A stretch of 64,000 bases of DNA from Colicola sp016286205 (GCA_016286205.1 JAEESF010000009.1:38409-102408), one strand, 5' to 3'; shown: positions 52,664-60,691, counted from the stretch's first letter. Notes: generated by a model not told the origin, from the sequence alone. Numbers and translations: made by a program.

Positions 52664-54549
52664 TTGGTTCCCTTTCTTCTGGACTCGCGTCTCTTGGCGC
52701 GTTCGGTACGACGTGTCGTACGTCTCTGTACGCGCTCTTTGCGGCGCTCTTCTATCTGGTCGGCACGTTGGATAATGTTCTCACCCAACTGCTCGAAACG
52801 ATTCTCCAGGCGTTGCAGCAGATTGAATTTGTCGCGGCGTTTCTCATCCTGCATCAGCAGATTGAATTTGAACTGACCGTCGCGGAAACCGTCCTTGAGA
52901 CACGCGGCTTTGAATCGCGCGTACGCGTTACTAAGGAGAATGTGCGTCTCGGGGTCATGCAGACGGAAGGACTGCCGTTTGGATTCGTATTCCAGGTTGA
53001 TCTGCTGCAGTTTCTCGTCCACCACTTTGGTGAATGCCTCGGCCTCTTCCTGAGTCGTTTCCTCGTTGGCGAACTCGTAGTAGAAATGATATTTCGACTC
53101 CTCCACATCGGCAAATCCGACGAAGAACTTGGTCTTGATTCCCGTCTCGTCCTCGGCCTGATGGACTGCGTCCATAAACTGCGGTTCGTAGAGTTTCTCT
53201 CCGGTCATCGACACGATGCCGTTGACCTTGCTGACCATGTGTATGGTCGGCACTTCGCGGTATTTGCCGCCAACCTCAATCAGGTCGTTCATGTTGTATC
53301 GGAACAGGCCGCTGTAGGTCGTGACATAGGCGCAGTAGCGCTTGCCCTGCTCCAGTTCGTATATCTGGCGGAAATGTTTGCGTGGACTATCCAGTTCGCT
53401 CTCCTCTACAAACTCGTAGTAGTGGAATTGCGGGAAGAGAACCGATTCGTTGGTCTCGTCCAGCGAGAAGCCGAAGCGGCATTCGGTAGCTATGTATCCC
53501 AGTTCCTGGTAGAAGGTCTTATCCCAGTCAAACTGGTCCATATACTTGTCCATATAGATTTTGGTGTTGCCGCATTTCCATGTACTGAGATACTGCAGCC
53601 ATGGCCAGAAATCACGCGGATAGAGGTGACCTTTCTCCGCCAGTATACGCCTTAGTTCTTCTGCTCGCTCGGGCCGCGGACTCATGTATGCGTCCAGTTC
53701 CTCGCGGATGTTGAACGGTATGTCAAAATCTTCGCAGATACCTCCGGTCTCGATGTCGTGAATCATCTCCTCGGTGTTCTCGTTGAGTGCGCGCAGCAGT
53801 TCGAGTATGGTGGAGGGATTAGCCGTAGCCCACAGGGTGACGTCGCGGTGTTGCAGCGCCAGACGCATCAGCGTGTAGTTACGTGCCGCGTAGTCGGGAA
53901 TCGACATGACGCTGGCAGGCGCGGTGTAGTGCTTCTTGATGATAGGGGGTATGTCGCGTACCAGCACGCCGCTGACCGAACCGAAGAGCGTGCCGTCAGG
54001 CGCGTAGCCTTCGCATTCTTTGCCTACTGTGGTAAATATATGTCCACCGAAGATACGGTTGCGGTGCTTTACGAAATTCCAAGTCCAGATATGCGACATC
54101 TTGCCATACACATCCTTCAGATATTTGTGCGTCATCGGAATCCATTTGGGTTCGCTGGTCGTACCGCTGGTGGTGGCGTACATATCCGGTTTGCCGGGGA
54201 AGAGGATATCTGTCTCGCCCTGTTTGTGCCGTTCTACGTATGGCCGCAAGGTCTCGAACGAGTCGTTGACGGGAACATAGAGTCGGTAGAGGCGGAAGAG
54301 GTCGTCTGCGGAGGTGGCGGAGAGGATGCGGTCGAAATGGTGCTCGCGTCCATAGACCGTGTCGCGTGAGATAGTCAGTATATCGCGCAGCGTTTTCTCT
54401 GCCGTATGCTTTGGTTTACGGCTCCAGAAGCGCAGACGCAATGTCTGCGAGCCGCCTACGAGCATCAGCATCGTGTTGATGACCCATGGATAAGGAAGCG
54501 CCCTACCCTCCTGATCCAAATATGGTTTGTTACGTTTCATCATTTTCAT
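52660..54549 (-). CDS. GH3-family acyl-adenylate/amide synthetase-like protein
   Basis: 629 aa. GH3 family members join amino acids or amines to carboxylic acids via adenylates. Visible: ATTSGTTSEPKWIPMT (P-loop-like ATP motif), YVTTYSGLFRYNMNDLIEV and the C-terminal subdomain (KVNGIVSMTGEKLYEP). A 45-residue Arg/Lys-rich coiled tail (RRKERVQRRTTRRTER) is unusual and may bind nucleic acid or membrane. Start at 54549 chosen since the promoter occupies the upstream extension; 54543 and 54540 are possible too. Leads an operon with HAD, PlsC and EamA. Confidence 0.86.
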   Translation of the reverse strand: MKMMKRNKPYLDQEGRALPYPWVINTMLMLVGGSQTLRLRFWSRKPKHTAEKTLRDILTISRDTVYGREHHFDRILSATSADDLFRLYRLYVPVNDSFETLRPYVERHKQGETDILFPGKPDMYATTSGTTSEPKWIPMTHKYLKDVYGKMSHIWTWNFVKHRNRIFGGHIFTTVGKECEGYAPDGTLFGSVSGVLVRDIPPIIKKHYTAPASVMSIPDYAARNYTLMRLALQHRDVTLWATANPSTILELLRALNENTEEMIHDIETGGICEDFDIPFNIREELDAYMSPRPERAEELRRILAEKGHLYPRDFWPWLQYLSTWKCGNTKIYMDKYMDQFDWDKTFYQELGYIATECRFGFSLDETNESVLFPQFHYYEFVEESELDSPRKHFRQIYELEQGKRYCAYVTTYSGLFRYNMNDLIEVGGKYREVPTIHMVSKVNGIVSMTGEKLYEPQFMDAVHQAEDETGIKTKFFVGFADVEESKYHFYYEFANEETTQEEAEAFTKVVDEKLQQINLEYESKRQSFRLHDPETHILLSNAYARFKAACLKDGFRDGQFKFNLLMQDEKRRDKFNLLQRLENRFEQLGENIIQRADQIEERRKERVQRRTTRRTERAKRRESRRKGTK

Positions 54550-54590
54550 CTTTTTTATACCTGTCGGTTGGGCCCGTCCTGCGGACCCGA

Positions 54591-54634
54591 ACTTTTGCGC
54601 CGCAAAAGTACAGTTTTTTTTTGATATATCCAAA
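54591..54634 (-). promoter_or_regulatory. promoter for GH3 operon (palindromic -7 box)
   Basis: TTTGGATATATC upstream, TACTTTTG (54610-54603), then the inverted copy: ACTTTTGC-ggc-GCAAAAGT over 54591-54609. Confidence 0.78.
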
Positions 54635-54668
54635 TTTTGAGTTATTTTTATAAAAAATGCAAAATCAG

Positions 54669-54711
54669 TTGCACAATTCAACTATTTTTTGTAATTTTGC
54701 CCCGCAAAATT
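54669..54711 (+). promoter_or_regulatory. promoter for 54739-55707 (palindromic -7 box)
   Basis: TTG at 54669-54671, TAATTTTG at 54692-54699, mirrored as AATTTTGC-ccc-GCAAAATT over 54693-54711. Confidence 0.75.
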
Positions 54712-54738
54712 GTTTGAACCCCTAAAATCAATACTGTT

Positions 54739-55707
54739 ATGCGTAAATTTTTCCTCTTGGCAGCAGCCCTGTGCTGCGCAGTAATGACGAGCGCCACCGA
54801 AGGTGCACTCCCGGGTAAGTTCTCCGTGGCGGCTGATAAACAAGTCTATTTCTCCCAAGGCAATCTGCGAGCTACGACTGACGATGGGTCTCATTGGGCT
54901 TGGTCATTTGCGGAAAACCAGTGGGATTTTGTAGGTAAAAATGTCGCCAACACTGCTATCAGCGGTGATTACAGGGTATCCGCTAATGGCTCCGTGGACT
55001 TGTTCGGTTGGAGCGGCAAAATATATTATGGCATCTGCAATACCACGAAAGATGCGGATTATTCCGGAGATTTTCAAGATTGGGGCGAAAATCGTATCTC
55101 CAACGGCGGCTACGAGGCAAACCTCTGGCGTACGCTGACCAAGGACGAATGGGTGTATTTGTTCCAAACGCGAGAGGATGCAAGCAGCAAATACGGTGCT
55201 GCTATAGTAATGCACAAGCCGGGTATTGTGCTTTTGCCGGATGTGTGGACCTTGCCAAGTGATTGTGGATTTACTCCCGGCATGCTCAGCTCGAATGACT
55301 GGAATAGTGTCCCCTCTACGAATGATTATAATTCTGCTACATGGCCCGCGATGGAAGCGGCAGGAGCTGTCTTTCTGCCCGTTGCAGGCTACCGCGAAGG
55401 CACGTCTGTGTGGGCACACGATCAAGGCGGATTCTATTGGTCCTCTACGCCTTACGGCCAGACATTCGCGCACGGCATCTCCTTCTATTGGACAACCCTC
55501 AATGCTTCGCAGGGGGAAACATTTCCACGCCACATGGGTTTTTCCGTCCGTCTTGTAATAGATGTGGATCCCGCTGAAGGCATTGAAGAAGTGCCCTCTT
55601 CCCTTCAGGGGAGGTCAGGAGAGGCTTCTAAAGTCATCCGCGATGGCGTACTCCTCATCGAGCGCGGCGGCAAGACCTATAACGCCCAAGGCGCAGAAAT
55701 TCACTAA
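54739..55707 (+). CDS. secreted FISUMP-like protein with short C-terminal tail
   Basis: 322 aa. Signal peptide (KFFLLAAALCCAVMTSA), then a single FISUMP-type domain: GKFSVAADKQVYFSQGNL, WDFVGKNV, LTKDEWVYLFQTRED, VWTLPSDCGF, FYWSSTPYGQT. Linker GIEE, a REP-like insert (55594-55614), then KVIRDGVLLIERGGKTY as a tail like those of 43943 and 56389. Likely exported to the surface; ligand unknown. A degenerate 8-bp array follows its stop. Confidence 0.78.
   Translation: MRKFFLLAAALCCAVMTSATEGALPGKFSVAADKQVYFSQGNLRATTDDGSHWAWSFAENQWDFVGKNVANTAISGDYRVSANGSVDLFGWSGKIYYGICNTTKDADYSGDFQDWGENRISNGGYEANLWRTLTKDEWVYLFQTREDASSKYGAAIVMHKPGIVLLPDVWTLPSDCGFTPGMLSSNDWNSVPSTNDYNSATWPAMEAAGAVFLPVAGYREGTSVWAHDQGGFYWSSTPYGQTFAHGISFYWTTLNASQGETFPRHMGFSVRLVIDVDPAEGIEEVPSSLQGRSGEASKVIRDGVLLIERGGKTYNAQGAEIH
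55594..55614. repeat. REP-like quasi-palindrome inside coding linker (orientation 1)
   Basis: CCCTCTTCCCTTCAGGGGAG-G; the reverse complement of this 21-mer equals the 20-mer at 58106-58125 apart from one extra C. Codes for part of the linker between the FISUMP domain and the tail. Confidence 0.85.
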
Positions 55708-55732
55708 CTCACTAATTCATTAACTCATTAAT
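55704..55732. repeat. 8-bp degenerate array after 54739 gene stop
   Basis: CTAACTCACTAATTCATTAA-type words with period 8 between the stop and the next ATG; the same words form the array at 61615-61690. Confidence 0.7.
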
Positions 55733-56299
55733 ATGAAAAAATTATTCTTTTTGTTTGCTGCTGTGATAATGGCTGTTGGCGCCATGGCGCAAGATGTGGC
55801 TGAGCCGCAGAAACGGTCCTCCTCTACGCAATTGATGCGTGTTGACAACACCTATTACTATGGCGGACAAGCCATAGACAAGAGTCAACTGCTAGACTGG
55901 TACGCCCAGCAGAATTGCAAAGCCGCTTACGAGCAGTTTGCCCGGGGTCAGCGGCTGGCCACAGCCGGTTGGGTATGCTTGGGTATTGGCGCGGCGTTGG
56001 ATGTCAGCGCTGTCGTGTGTGCAGGCATACATTGGTATGATGTTTACAGCCCCAAGAGTTCTTCTGCGCCGGCTCGCGTCAAAGGCTATTCAACGGATGC
56101 CTTGTATTTTTCCGCACAGTGCTTGAGTCTGGGTGCCGCGGCGTTTGAGATTGCTTGTATACCACTTTTAGTGGTAGGTTATCACAAGATGCATAGTTCC
56201 GCCGACCTGTACAATGTCTATTGCACAACGGCGCAGGCTCGCCCCTATTGGACACTCCAAGCCTCGAACAACGGCCTCGGATTGGCTATGAAATTTTAA
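55733..56299 (+). CDS. unknown exported membrane protein
   Basis: 188 aa. Signal peptide (KKLFFLFAAVIMAVGAMA), a TYYYGGQAIDKSQLLDW motif, then two hydrophobic segments (AGWVCLGIGAALDVSAVVC; LGAAAFEIACIPLLVVGY). No family recognised. It lies 25 bases after 54739-55707 and likely shares its transcript. Confidence 0.65.
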   Translation: MKKLFFLFAAVIMAVGAMAQDVAEPQKRSSSTQLMRVDNTYYYGGQAIDKSQLLDWYAQQNCKAAYEQFARGQRLATAGWVCLGIGAALDVSAVVCAGIHWYDVYSPKSSSAPARVKGYSTDALYFSAQCLSLGAAAFEIACIPLLVVGYHKMHSSADLYNVYCTTAQARPYWTLQASNNGLGLAMKF

Positions 56300-56328
56300 T
56301 TTCACTTACACGAGTGAAAATTTCTTTG

Positions 56329-56348
56329 TAATTTTGCAGCGCAAAATT
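56329..56348 (+). promoter_or_regulatory. -7 box for the LRR gene (palindromic)
   Basis: TAATTTTG (56329-56336) mirrored as AATTTTGC-agc-GCAAAATT over 56330-56348. A TTTCACT/AGTGAAA hairpin just upstream may terminate the previous gene. Confidence 0.65.
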
Positions 56349-56388
56349 GATTTACTCACGATATTTAACCACAAAAATCTATATTCTT

Positions 56389-58206
56389 ATGCGTAAATTT
56401 TTACTTCTTTTTGCAGCAACGCTGCTTTCTGTTAGTTTGTCAGCAGAGACTATCACCGGTACATCCGGCGATTTGACATTCAATCTCAACACGGAAACAG
56501 GTGTTATGAATTTCGACGGTGAAGGTGCCATGGCAGATTATGCAAACATCAATGATCGACCATGGAGTGCCTACCAAGGAGTTATTACTTCCGTCCGTTT
56601 CTGGGGCAATCCCACCGCTATTGGTAATAAAGCCTTCTTGAATTGCGACAATCTAACGGCTTGTAATTTCCCTTCTACGCTCACCAGGATTGGGGAACAG
56701 GCTTTTAAGGAATGTTACGAACTTGCCGGTTCTGTTTCGCTCAGTACAGGGCTTACTTCGATTGGAGAAAAAGCCTTCCAATACTGCGAAAAAATCACAG
56801 ATTTCTATTTGCCCTCCACTCTGACTTCCATCGGAGATTACGCATTTCAGGGGTGCGAGGGGGTGACTTATTACATCGTAAGCGAAGATAATCCCAATTT
56901 TAGCACTCCGGGCGACGTGTTGTGCAATAAGGAGAAGACCCAAATCATCGCTTATCCAACTGCGCATAGCCGTACTACCTACGCGATGCCTCAAACTGTG
57001 ACGGCTATAGGCAAATACGCGTTTTTGCAAGCAACCAATCTGACATCTATCACGCTGTCCTCCAATCTCCAAACGATTGGTTATAGAGCTTTCAGTAACT
57101 GTACAGCACTCACCGAAATTACCCTCCCATCCACCGTTACTCAAATCGAGGATGGCGCATTCAAGGATTGTACAGGTCTGACCAAAATCATCTCCGAGGC
57201 CCAAACTCCGCCTACGGCTACATACTATTCCTTCGATGGTGTCAATCTGGCCATTCCCGTCTACGTACCGGCAGGTACGCTCAGTGCCTACAAGGTCGCT
57301 GAAGGATGGAAACGATTCACCAACATCATTGGCTCGATGCAATGTGGTGATAATCTGTTCGCGATCCTCTCGGCAGACGGAAAAACACTTACTATTGAGG
57401 GAACGGGCGATATGTGGAACTACTCTTATGAAAACCCCGCTCCGTGGAGTGAGGAGAAAGAAAACATTACTGCCATTTCGTTGCCGGATGGACTCACATC
57501 TATCGGAAACTATGCGTTCTACTATTTCTATAAAGTACCCGCTATCACACTGCCTTCTTCGTTGAAACGCATCGGCGAAAGGGGCTTCTATAACTGCGGA
57601 GCACTTGTTACGATGGATATTCCTGCCGGCGTTACGCTGATTGGTCCGGATGCTTTTGTCGGTTGCGAAGCCATGACGGCTTATACCGTAGCGGCAGGCA
57701 ATACCGCTTATTGTGCCGAAAACGGTGTGCTATTCACCAAGGATAAGAAGATACTGATCCAGTATCCGGCCTCAAAGACGGGTGGTCATTATGAAGTGCC
57801 CTTCGGCGTAGAAGAACTAGTCTTGCGTGCAATCGTCAACAGCAACTTACAGATGCTTACTCTGCCTGCCTCCTTGCTGACAATGGGCGAATTCGCAATC
57901 TCAAGCAAGAATATTCAGCAAATCAAATCGAATGCCAGTATGCCTCCTGTTACGTTCTTAAATGCATTTCACGAGATCTATGAAGCCATACCCGTTTACG
58001 TGCCCGTTGGCGCAAAAGTACGTTATGAGGCTGCAACCGGTTGGAAGCGTTTCACCAATATCATTGAGGACGCATCGTTGGGGATTGAGGAGCCTACCTC
58101 CGACTCCTCCCTGAAGGGAAGAGGGAAAAAGGTTCTCCGCGATGGCGTGCTGCTGATTGAGAACGGCGACAAGACGTACAACGCTTGCGGCGTTGAGATG
58201 GAATAA
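56389..58206 (+). CDS. BspA-type leucine-rich-repeat surface protein with short C-terminal tail
   Basis: 605 aa. Signal peptide (KFLLLFAATLLSVSLSA), then many LRR_5/BspA repeats (SIGEKAFQYCEKITDF, SIGDYAFQGCEGVTYY, TIGYRAFSNCTALTEI, IGERGFYNCGALVTMD). Linker GIEE, REP-like insert (58106-58125), then KVLRDGVLLIENGDKTY, the tail shared with 54739 and 43943. Such proteins act in adhesion in other Bacteroidetes. Terminator at 58238-58270. Confidence 0.87.
   Translation: MRKFLLLFAATLLSVSLSAETITGTSGDLTFNLNTETGVMNFDGEGAMADYANINDRPWSAYQGVITSVRFWGNPTAIGNKAFLNCDNLTACNFPSTLTRIGEQAFKECYELAGSVSLSTGLTSIGEKAFQYCEKITDFYLPSTLTSIGDYAFQGCEGVTYYIVSEDNPNFSTPGDVLCNKEKTQIIAYPTAHSRTTYAMPQTVTAIGKYAFLQATNLTSITLSSNLQTIGYRAFSNCTALTEITLPSTVTQIEDGAFKDCTGLTKIISEAQTPPTATYYSFDGVNLAIPVYVPAGTLSAYKVAEGWKRFTNIIGSMQCGDNLFAILSADGKTLTIEGTGDMWNYSYENPAPWSEEKENITAISLPDGLTSIGNYAFYYFYKVPAITLPSSLKRIGERGFYNCGALVTMDIPAGVTLIGPDAFVGCEAMTAYTVAAGNTAYCAENGVLFTKDKKILIQYPASKTGGHYEVPFGVEELVLRAIVNSNLQMLTLPASLLTMGEFAISSKNIQQIKSNASMPPVTFLNAFHEIYEAIPVYVPVGAKVRYEAATGWKRFTNIIEDASLGIEEPTSDSSLKGRGKKVLRDGVLLIENGDKTYNACGVEME
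58106..58125. repeat. REP-like quasi-palindrome inside coding linker (orientation 2)
   Basis: CCTCCCTGAAGGGAAGAGGG, the inverse of the element at 55594-55614, at the same place in the protein (between GIEE and the tail). Confidence 0.85.
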
Positions 58207-58232
58207 AATCTGCAATCTGCAATCTGCAATGT
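58207..58232. repeat. heptamer array (CTGCAAT) after LRR gene stop
   Basis: Three 7-bp units directly after the stop codon. Confidence 0.75.
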
Positions 58233-58237
58233 TCAAT

Positions 58238-58270
58238 AAAAAAGGAGTGGCCCGCAAGCCACTCTTTTTT
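58238..58270 (+). terminator. LRR gene terminator
   Basis: GAGTGGC-ccgcaa-GCCACTC (58245-58264) with TTTTTT after and A-run before; bidirectional. Confidence 0.88.
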
Positions 58271-58327
58271 GGGTTAGTTACTCTGTAGAATTGGCGCAAA
58301 CAAAGAAATATTTTTAATATAATTGCT

Positions 58328-58460
58328 GCTTCGCAGTACATTACCGCCATAGGCGGTGAGGTGTAGCCACAAGGGCTACCGTTAAGTTTACTTATAAGAG
58401 TAGTCGTTGGGGCTGCAACTCGTAGTCGCGCAAGCGATATGTACTGCAAGCGGTATTTTT
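58328..58460 (+). ncRNA. RNA-like element A
   Basis: A 13-pair closing stem GCTT-c-GCAGTACAT with ATGTACTGC-AAGC (58328-58341 with 58439-58451) encloses ACCGCC-ata-GGCGGT (58343-58357), GTAGCC-acaag-GGCTAC and the block GTTAAGTTTACTTATAAG (58381-58398). T-rich DNA follows (58455 onward), then a second hairpin CCGC-aaa-GCGG with T-run. Element B at 61005 shares the first hairpin and the 18-base block at identical 38-base spacing. Strand is assigned from the T-runs and is uncertain; class unknown. The rest of the 58271-58585 gap holds only low-complexity T-rich sequence. Confidence 0.65.
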
Positions 58461-58556
58461 ATTATTTTTGTTTTTTCCGCAAAGCGGTGTTTTTATTGTT
58501 TTTGTCTCGTTTTCGTAAGCGTCAGCGCGTTTTCGGTATTTTTTTCTCTCTCCCAG

Positions 58557-58580
58557 AAAAGAAAGAGCGCCGAAGCGCCC
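58557..58580 (-). terminator. terminator of 58586-58972
   Basis: GCGC-ttcg-GCGC core (58567-58578) with a purine-rich tract on the plus strand, i.e. T/C-rich after the stem on the minus strand. Confidence 0.6.
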
Positions 58581-58585
58581 TTTCC

Positions 58586-58972
58586 TTACGGATTCGTCTG
58601 GTCATAAGCTGCGCCACAAACCATCCACAGGTACGCCACGAAGGTCTTCTTGCCGTTAGGCTGATCTTTCTGCGCGACGAAAGCGGCTTGGTCGGCTGCT
58701 ATAGTGCCCAGGTTGACGCGGCGTGCTGCGACTGCGCGGCTTACTGCTGCGAACTTAGTGCGGCGGTTCAACTCATCCTGATCAGGCAAGGTAGAGCGGT
58801 TGTACTCGCCGATGGCGTAGAGCCGTGTGCATACGGGGTTCAGCGTCGGGGCTGTGCGGTGTGTCGCCAGGAGGGCGCTGCTGTGTGAACTGTGAGCCGA
58901 CCCTTTTTTCGGTCGCTTACTCAATAATCCGGAAACATACTCGATTCCTTTCATCCATTTTACTTCTGCCAT
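58586..58972 (-). CDS. small Bacteroidales orphan protein, paralogue of 15799-16185
   Basis: 128 aa, 118 of them identical to 15799-16185, with the same SKRPKKG, HSSHSSALLATHR and FAAVSRAVAARR features. The close match over 42 kb of distance implies recent duplication or gene conversion. It follows the smalltalk-like gene by 27 bases and stops before a hairpin terminator and RNA-like element A. Function unknown. Confidence 0.75.
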   Translation of the reverse strand: MAEVKWMKGIEYVSGLLSKRPKKGSAHSSHSSALLATHRTAPTLNPVCTRLYAIGEYNRSTLPDQDELNRRTKFAAVSRAVAARRVNLGTIAADQAAFVAQKDQPNGKKTFVAYLWMVCGAAYDQTNP

Positions 58973-58999
58973 AATAATTAAGGTTTTAAAGGTTAATAA

Positions 59000-59248
59000 C
59001 TAAAGTTTCTTACTTGCATCGTACGATTCTACGGTGCGCGTTTGAATCATCACGGAGGTGTCTCCGCGTTGGTAGTACTCACTTTGGTTAGTGATGGTCC
59101 GGACGACGTTGCAGCTCTGTAGGCCTAATCCGGCCACAACTGTCGCGCATGCAATCGCCAAAGTAGCGGCTACACTTTTGATGATTTGGTTGATTTGTTT
59201 CTTTTTCTTAGCCACAAGGGCACGATTAATTTTTACAAAATTCTTCAT
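59000..59248 (-). CDS. smalltalk-like small membrane/lipoprotein
   Basis: 82 aa. A basic start (KINRALVAKKKKQINQIIK), one hydrophobic segment ending in a Cys (ATVVAGLGLQSCNV, lipobox-like), then TNQSEYYQRGDTSVMIQTRT. Resembles the small 'smalltalk' proteins that accompany HU/amidase cassettes in Bacteroidales, but longer; the assignment is tentative. Neither an HU nor an amidase gene is beside it here. Confidence 0.55.
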   Translation of the reverse strand: MKNFVKINRALVAKKKKQINQIIKSVAATLAIACATVVAGLGLQSCNVVRTITNQSEYYQRGDTSVMIQTRTVESYDASKKL

Positions 59249-59283
59249 AGTTGTTCGGTTTTTTGCATTTTTTTCTCAAAATA

Positions 59284-59315
59284 TTTGGTCAATTCAAAAA
59301 AATGTAGTACTTTTG
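59284..59315 (+). promoter_or_regulatory. promoter for abiE pair
   Basis: TTTGGTCAATT then TACTTTTG at 59308-59315. Confidence 0.7.
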
Positions 59316-59354
59316 TGCGCTGAAACAACAAATTATTGTCAGTTACAGCTTACA

Positions 59355-59921
59355 ATGAGCCCATTGAATGCTATATTATCCAGTTCACGCACTGTCTTTA
59401 CCACTCAGTGGTTAAGTTTGCAAAATGCCGACCGCAGTCGCGAATCTTTCAGCCGATCGCTGCGTTACTATGCTCGTATCGGTGCGCTCAGGTCCCCGCG
59501 TCAAGGGATCTATGTCAAACCTGACTATAACGAGCAGGAGATGGCATGCGCGCTGTTGAAACCGTCGTACATATCGATGGAATACGTGCTTGCGCGGGCC
59601 GGAGTCACATTCCAGTTCTCAGACGAGATCACCTGTATCAGTTACCAAACGCGCACCATCGTAGTGGATAACAAGTCGTATGTCTTCCGCAAGATTAATC
59701 CGATGGTTTGGACCAATATGCTGGGCATCGAGCAACGCGACAACATAGCCATAGCCACACCTGAGCGAGCATTTCTAGACATGGTCTATCTGAGCGCCGG
59801 ACAGTGCTATTTTGACAATCTTCGTCCGCTCAATCCGGAATTGGTACGTCAGATTCTGCCTCTGTACGACTCGCCTGTTCTGACGCAACGCGTCGAAGCC
59901 CTCCTAACCACTAATGAATGA
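59355..59921 (+). CDS. AbiEi-type antitoxin (type IV toxin-antitoxin)
   Basis: 188 aa. N-terminal winged helix-turn-helix (QWLSLQNADRSRESFSRS ... YARIGALRSPRQGIYVKP), then the AbiEi middle region (ALLKPSYISMEYVLARAG, TPERAFLDMVYL). AbiEi represses the operon and counters the AbiEii toxin. Start at 59355 fits the promoter at 59308-59315. Followed by the toxin after 27 bases. Confidence 0.85.
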   Translation: MSPLNAILSSSRTVFTTQWLSLQNADRSRESFSRSLRYYARIGALRSPRQGIYVKPDYNEQEMACALLKPSYISMEYVLARAGVTFQFSDEITCISYQTRTIVVDNKSYVFRKINPMVWTNMLGIEQRDNIAIATPERAFLDMVYLSAGQCYFDNLRPLNPELVRQILPLYDSPVLTQRVEALLTTNE

Positions 59922-59948
59922 GAGAAAACACTAAACATTCCAATAGTC

Positions 59949-60647
59949 ATGGACATTAATAAGCACCGCTATTATCTTACGCAAGTACTGCTTGCTATCT
60001 ATCGTCACCCGCAACTGAGCCAACTATTGGCCTTCAAGGGCGGCACGTCGCTGATGCTCTTTCACGGACTCACACGCTTCTCCACGGACCTGGATTTCAA
60101 TCTCCTGGATGCTAACCAGACAGAGATGGTCTATCACGAACTGCATAGTTTGCTACTCCGATATGGAACGATTGACGACGAAGCGATGAAATTCTATGGT
60201 CCACTCTTGGTGCTCGACTATGGAAAGGGAGAGCGCATGCTCAAAGTGGAAGTCAGCAACCGTAGTTATCCGGATCACTACGAGATCAAGACTCTTTTTG
60301 GTACGGATATTCGTGTCATGACCTTGCCGGACATGTTTGCGCACAAACTCTGCGCTTTGGGCGAACGAATCACCCCCCGCGATATCTACGACGTCTGGTT
60401 CTTCCTCAACAAAGGTACCGATATCAATGCCGAGATAGTCCGTCTCCGCACCAATCGGTCGGTGTCGGACTTTGCTCTGCAATGTGCACAGAAAGTGAGA
60501 GGCTACAGTCCGCGTATCCTAATGCAGGGACTGGGAGAGGTGCTGATGGATAATACATCCAAGAATTTTGCCCGTCAGCAATTAATTCCGGAAACAGTTT
60601 CTTCGCTCGAACTCTTCGCATCGCTCTCAAATCCGCTGCAAAAATAG
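59949..60647 (+). CDS. AbiEii-type nucleotidyltransferase toxin
   Basis: 232 aa. KGGTSLMLFHGL at 30-41 and STDLDF at 45-50 are the nucleotidyltransferase G-G-S/T and D-x-D motifs of the AbiEii/MenA family, with FAHKLCALGERITPRDIYD further on. MenA-type toxins modify tRNA 3' ends; family-wide AbiE gives phage abortive infection. Complete and intact. Terminator hairpin follows. Confidence 0.9.
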   Translation: MDINKHRYYLTQVLLAIYRHPQLSQLLAFKGGTSLMLFHGLTRFSTDLDFNLLDANQTEMVYHELHSLLLRYGTIDDEAMKFYGPLLVLDYGKGERMLKVEVSNRSYPDHYEIKTLFGTDIRVMTLPDMFAHKLCALGERITPRDIYDVWFFLNKGTDINAEIVRLRTNRSVSDFALQCAQKVRGYSPRILMQGLGEVLMDNTSKNFARQQLIPETVSSLELFASLSNPLQK

Positions 60648-60649
60648 TA

Positions 60650-60683
60650 TAAAAAAGCGAAGCCACCAAGAAAGTAGCTTCGC
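60650..60683 (-). terminator. shared terminator between abiEii and 60692
   Basis: GCGAAGC and GCTTCGC arms (60657-60663 with 60677-60683); T-run on the minus strand suits gene 60692-60916. Confidence 0.8.
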
Positions 60684-60691
60684 AAATTCCT

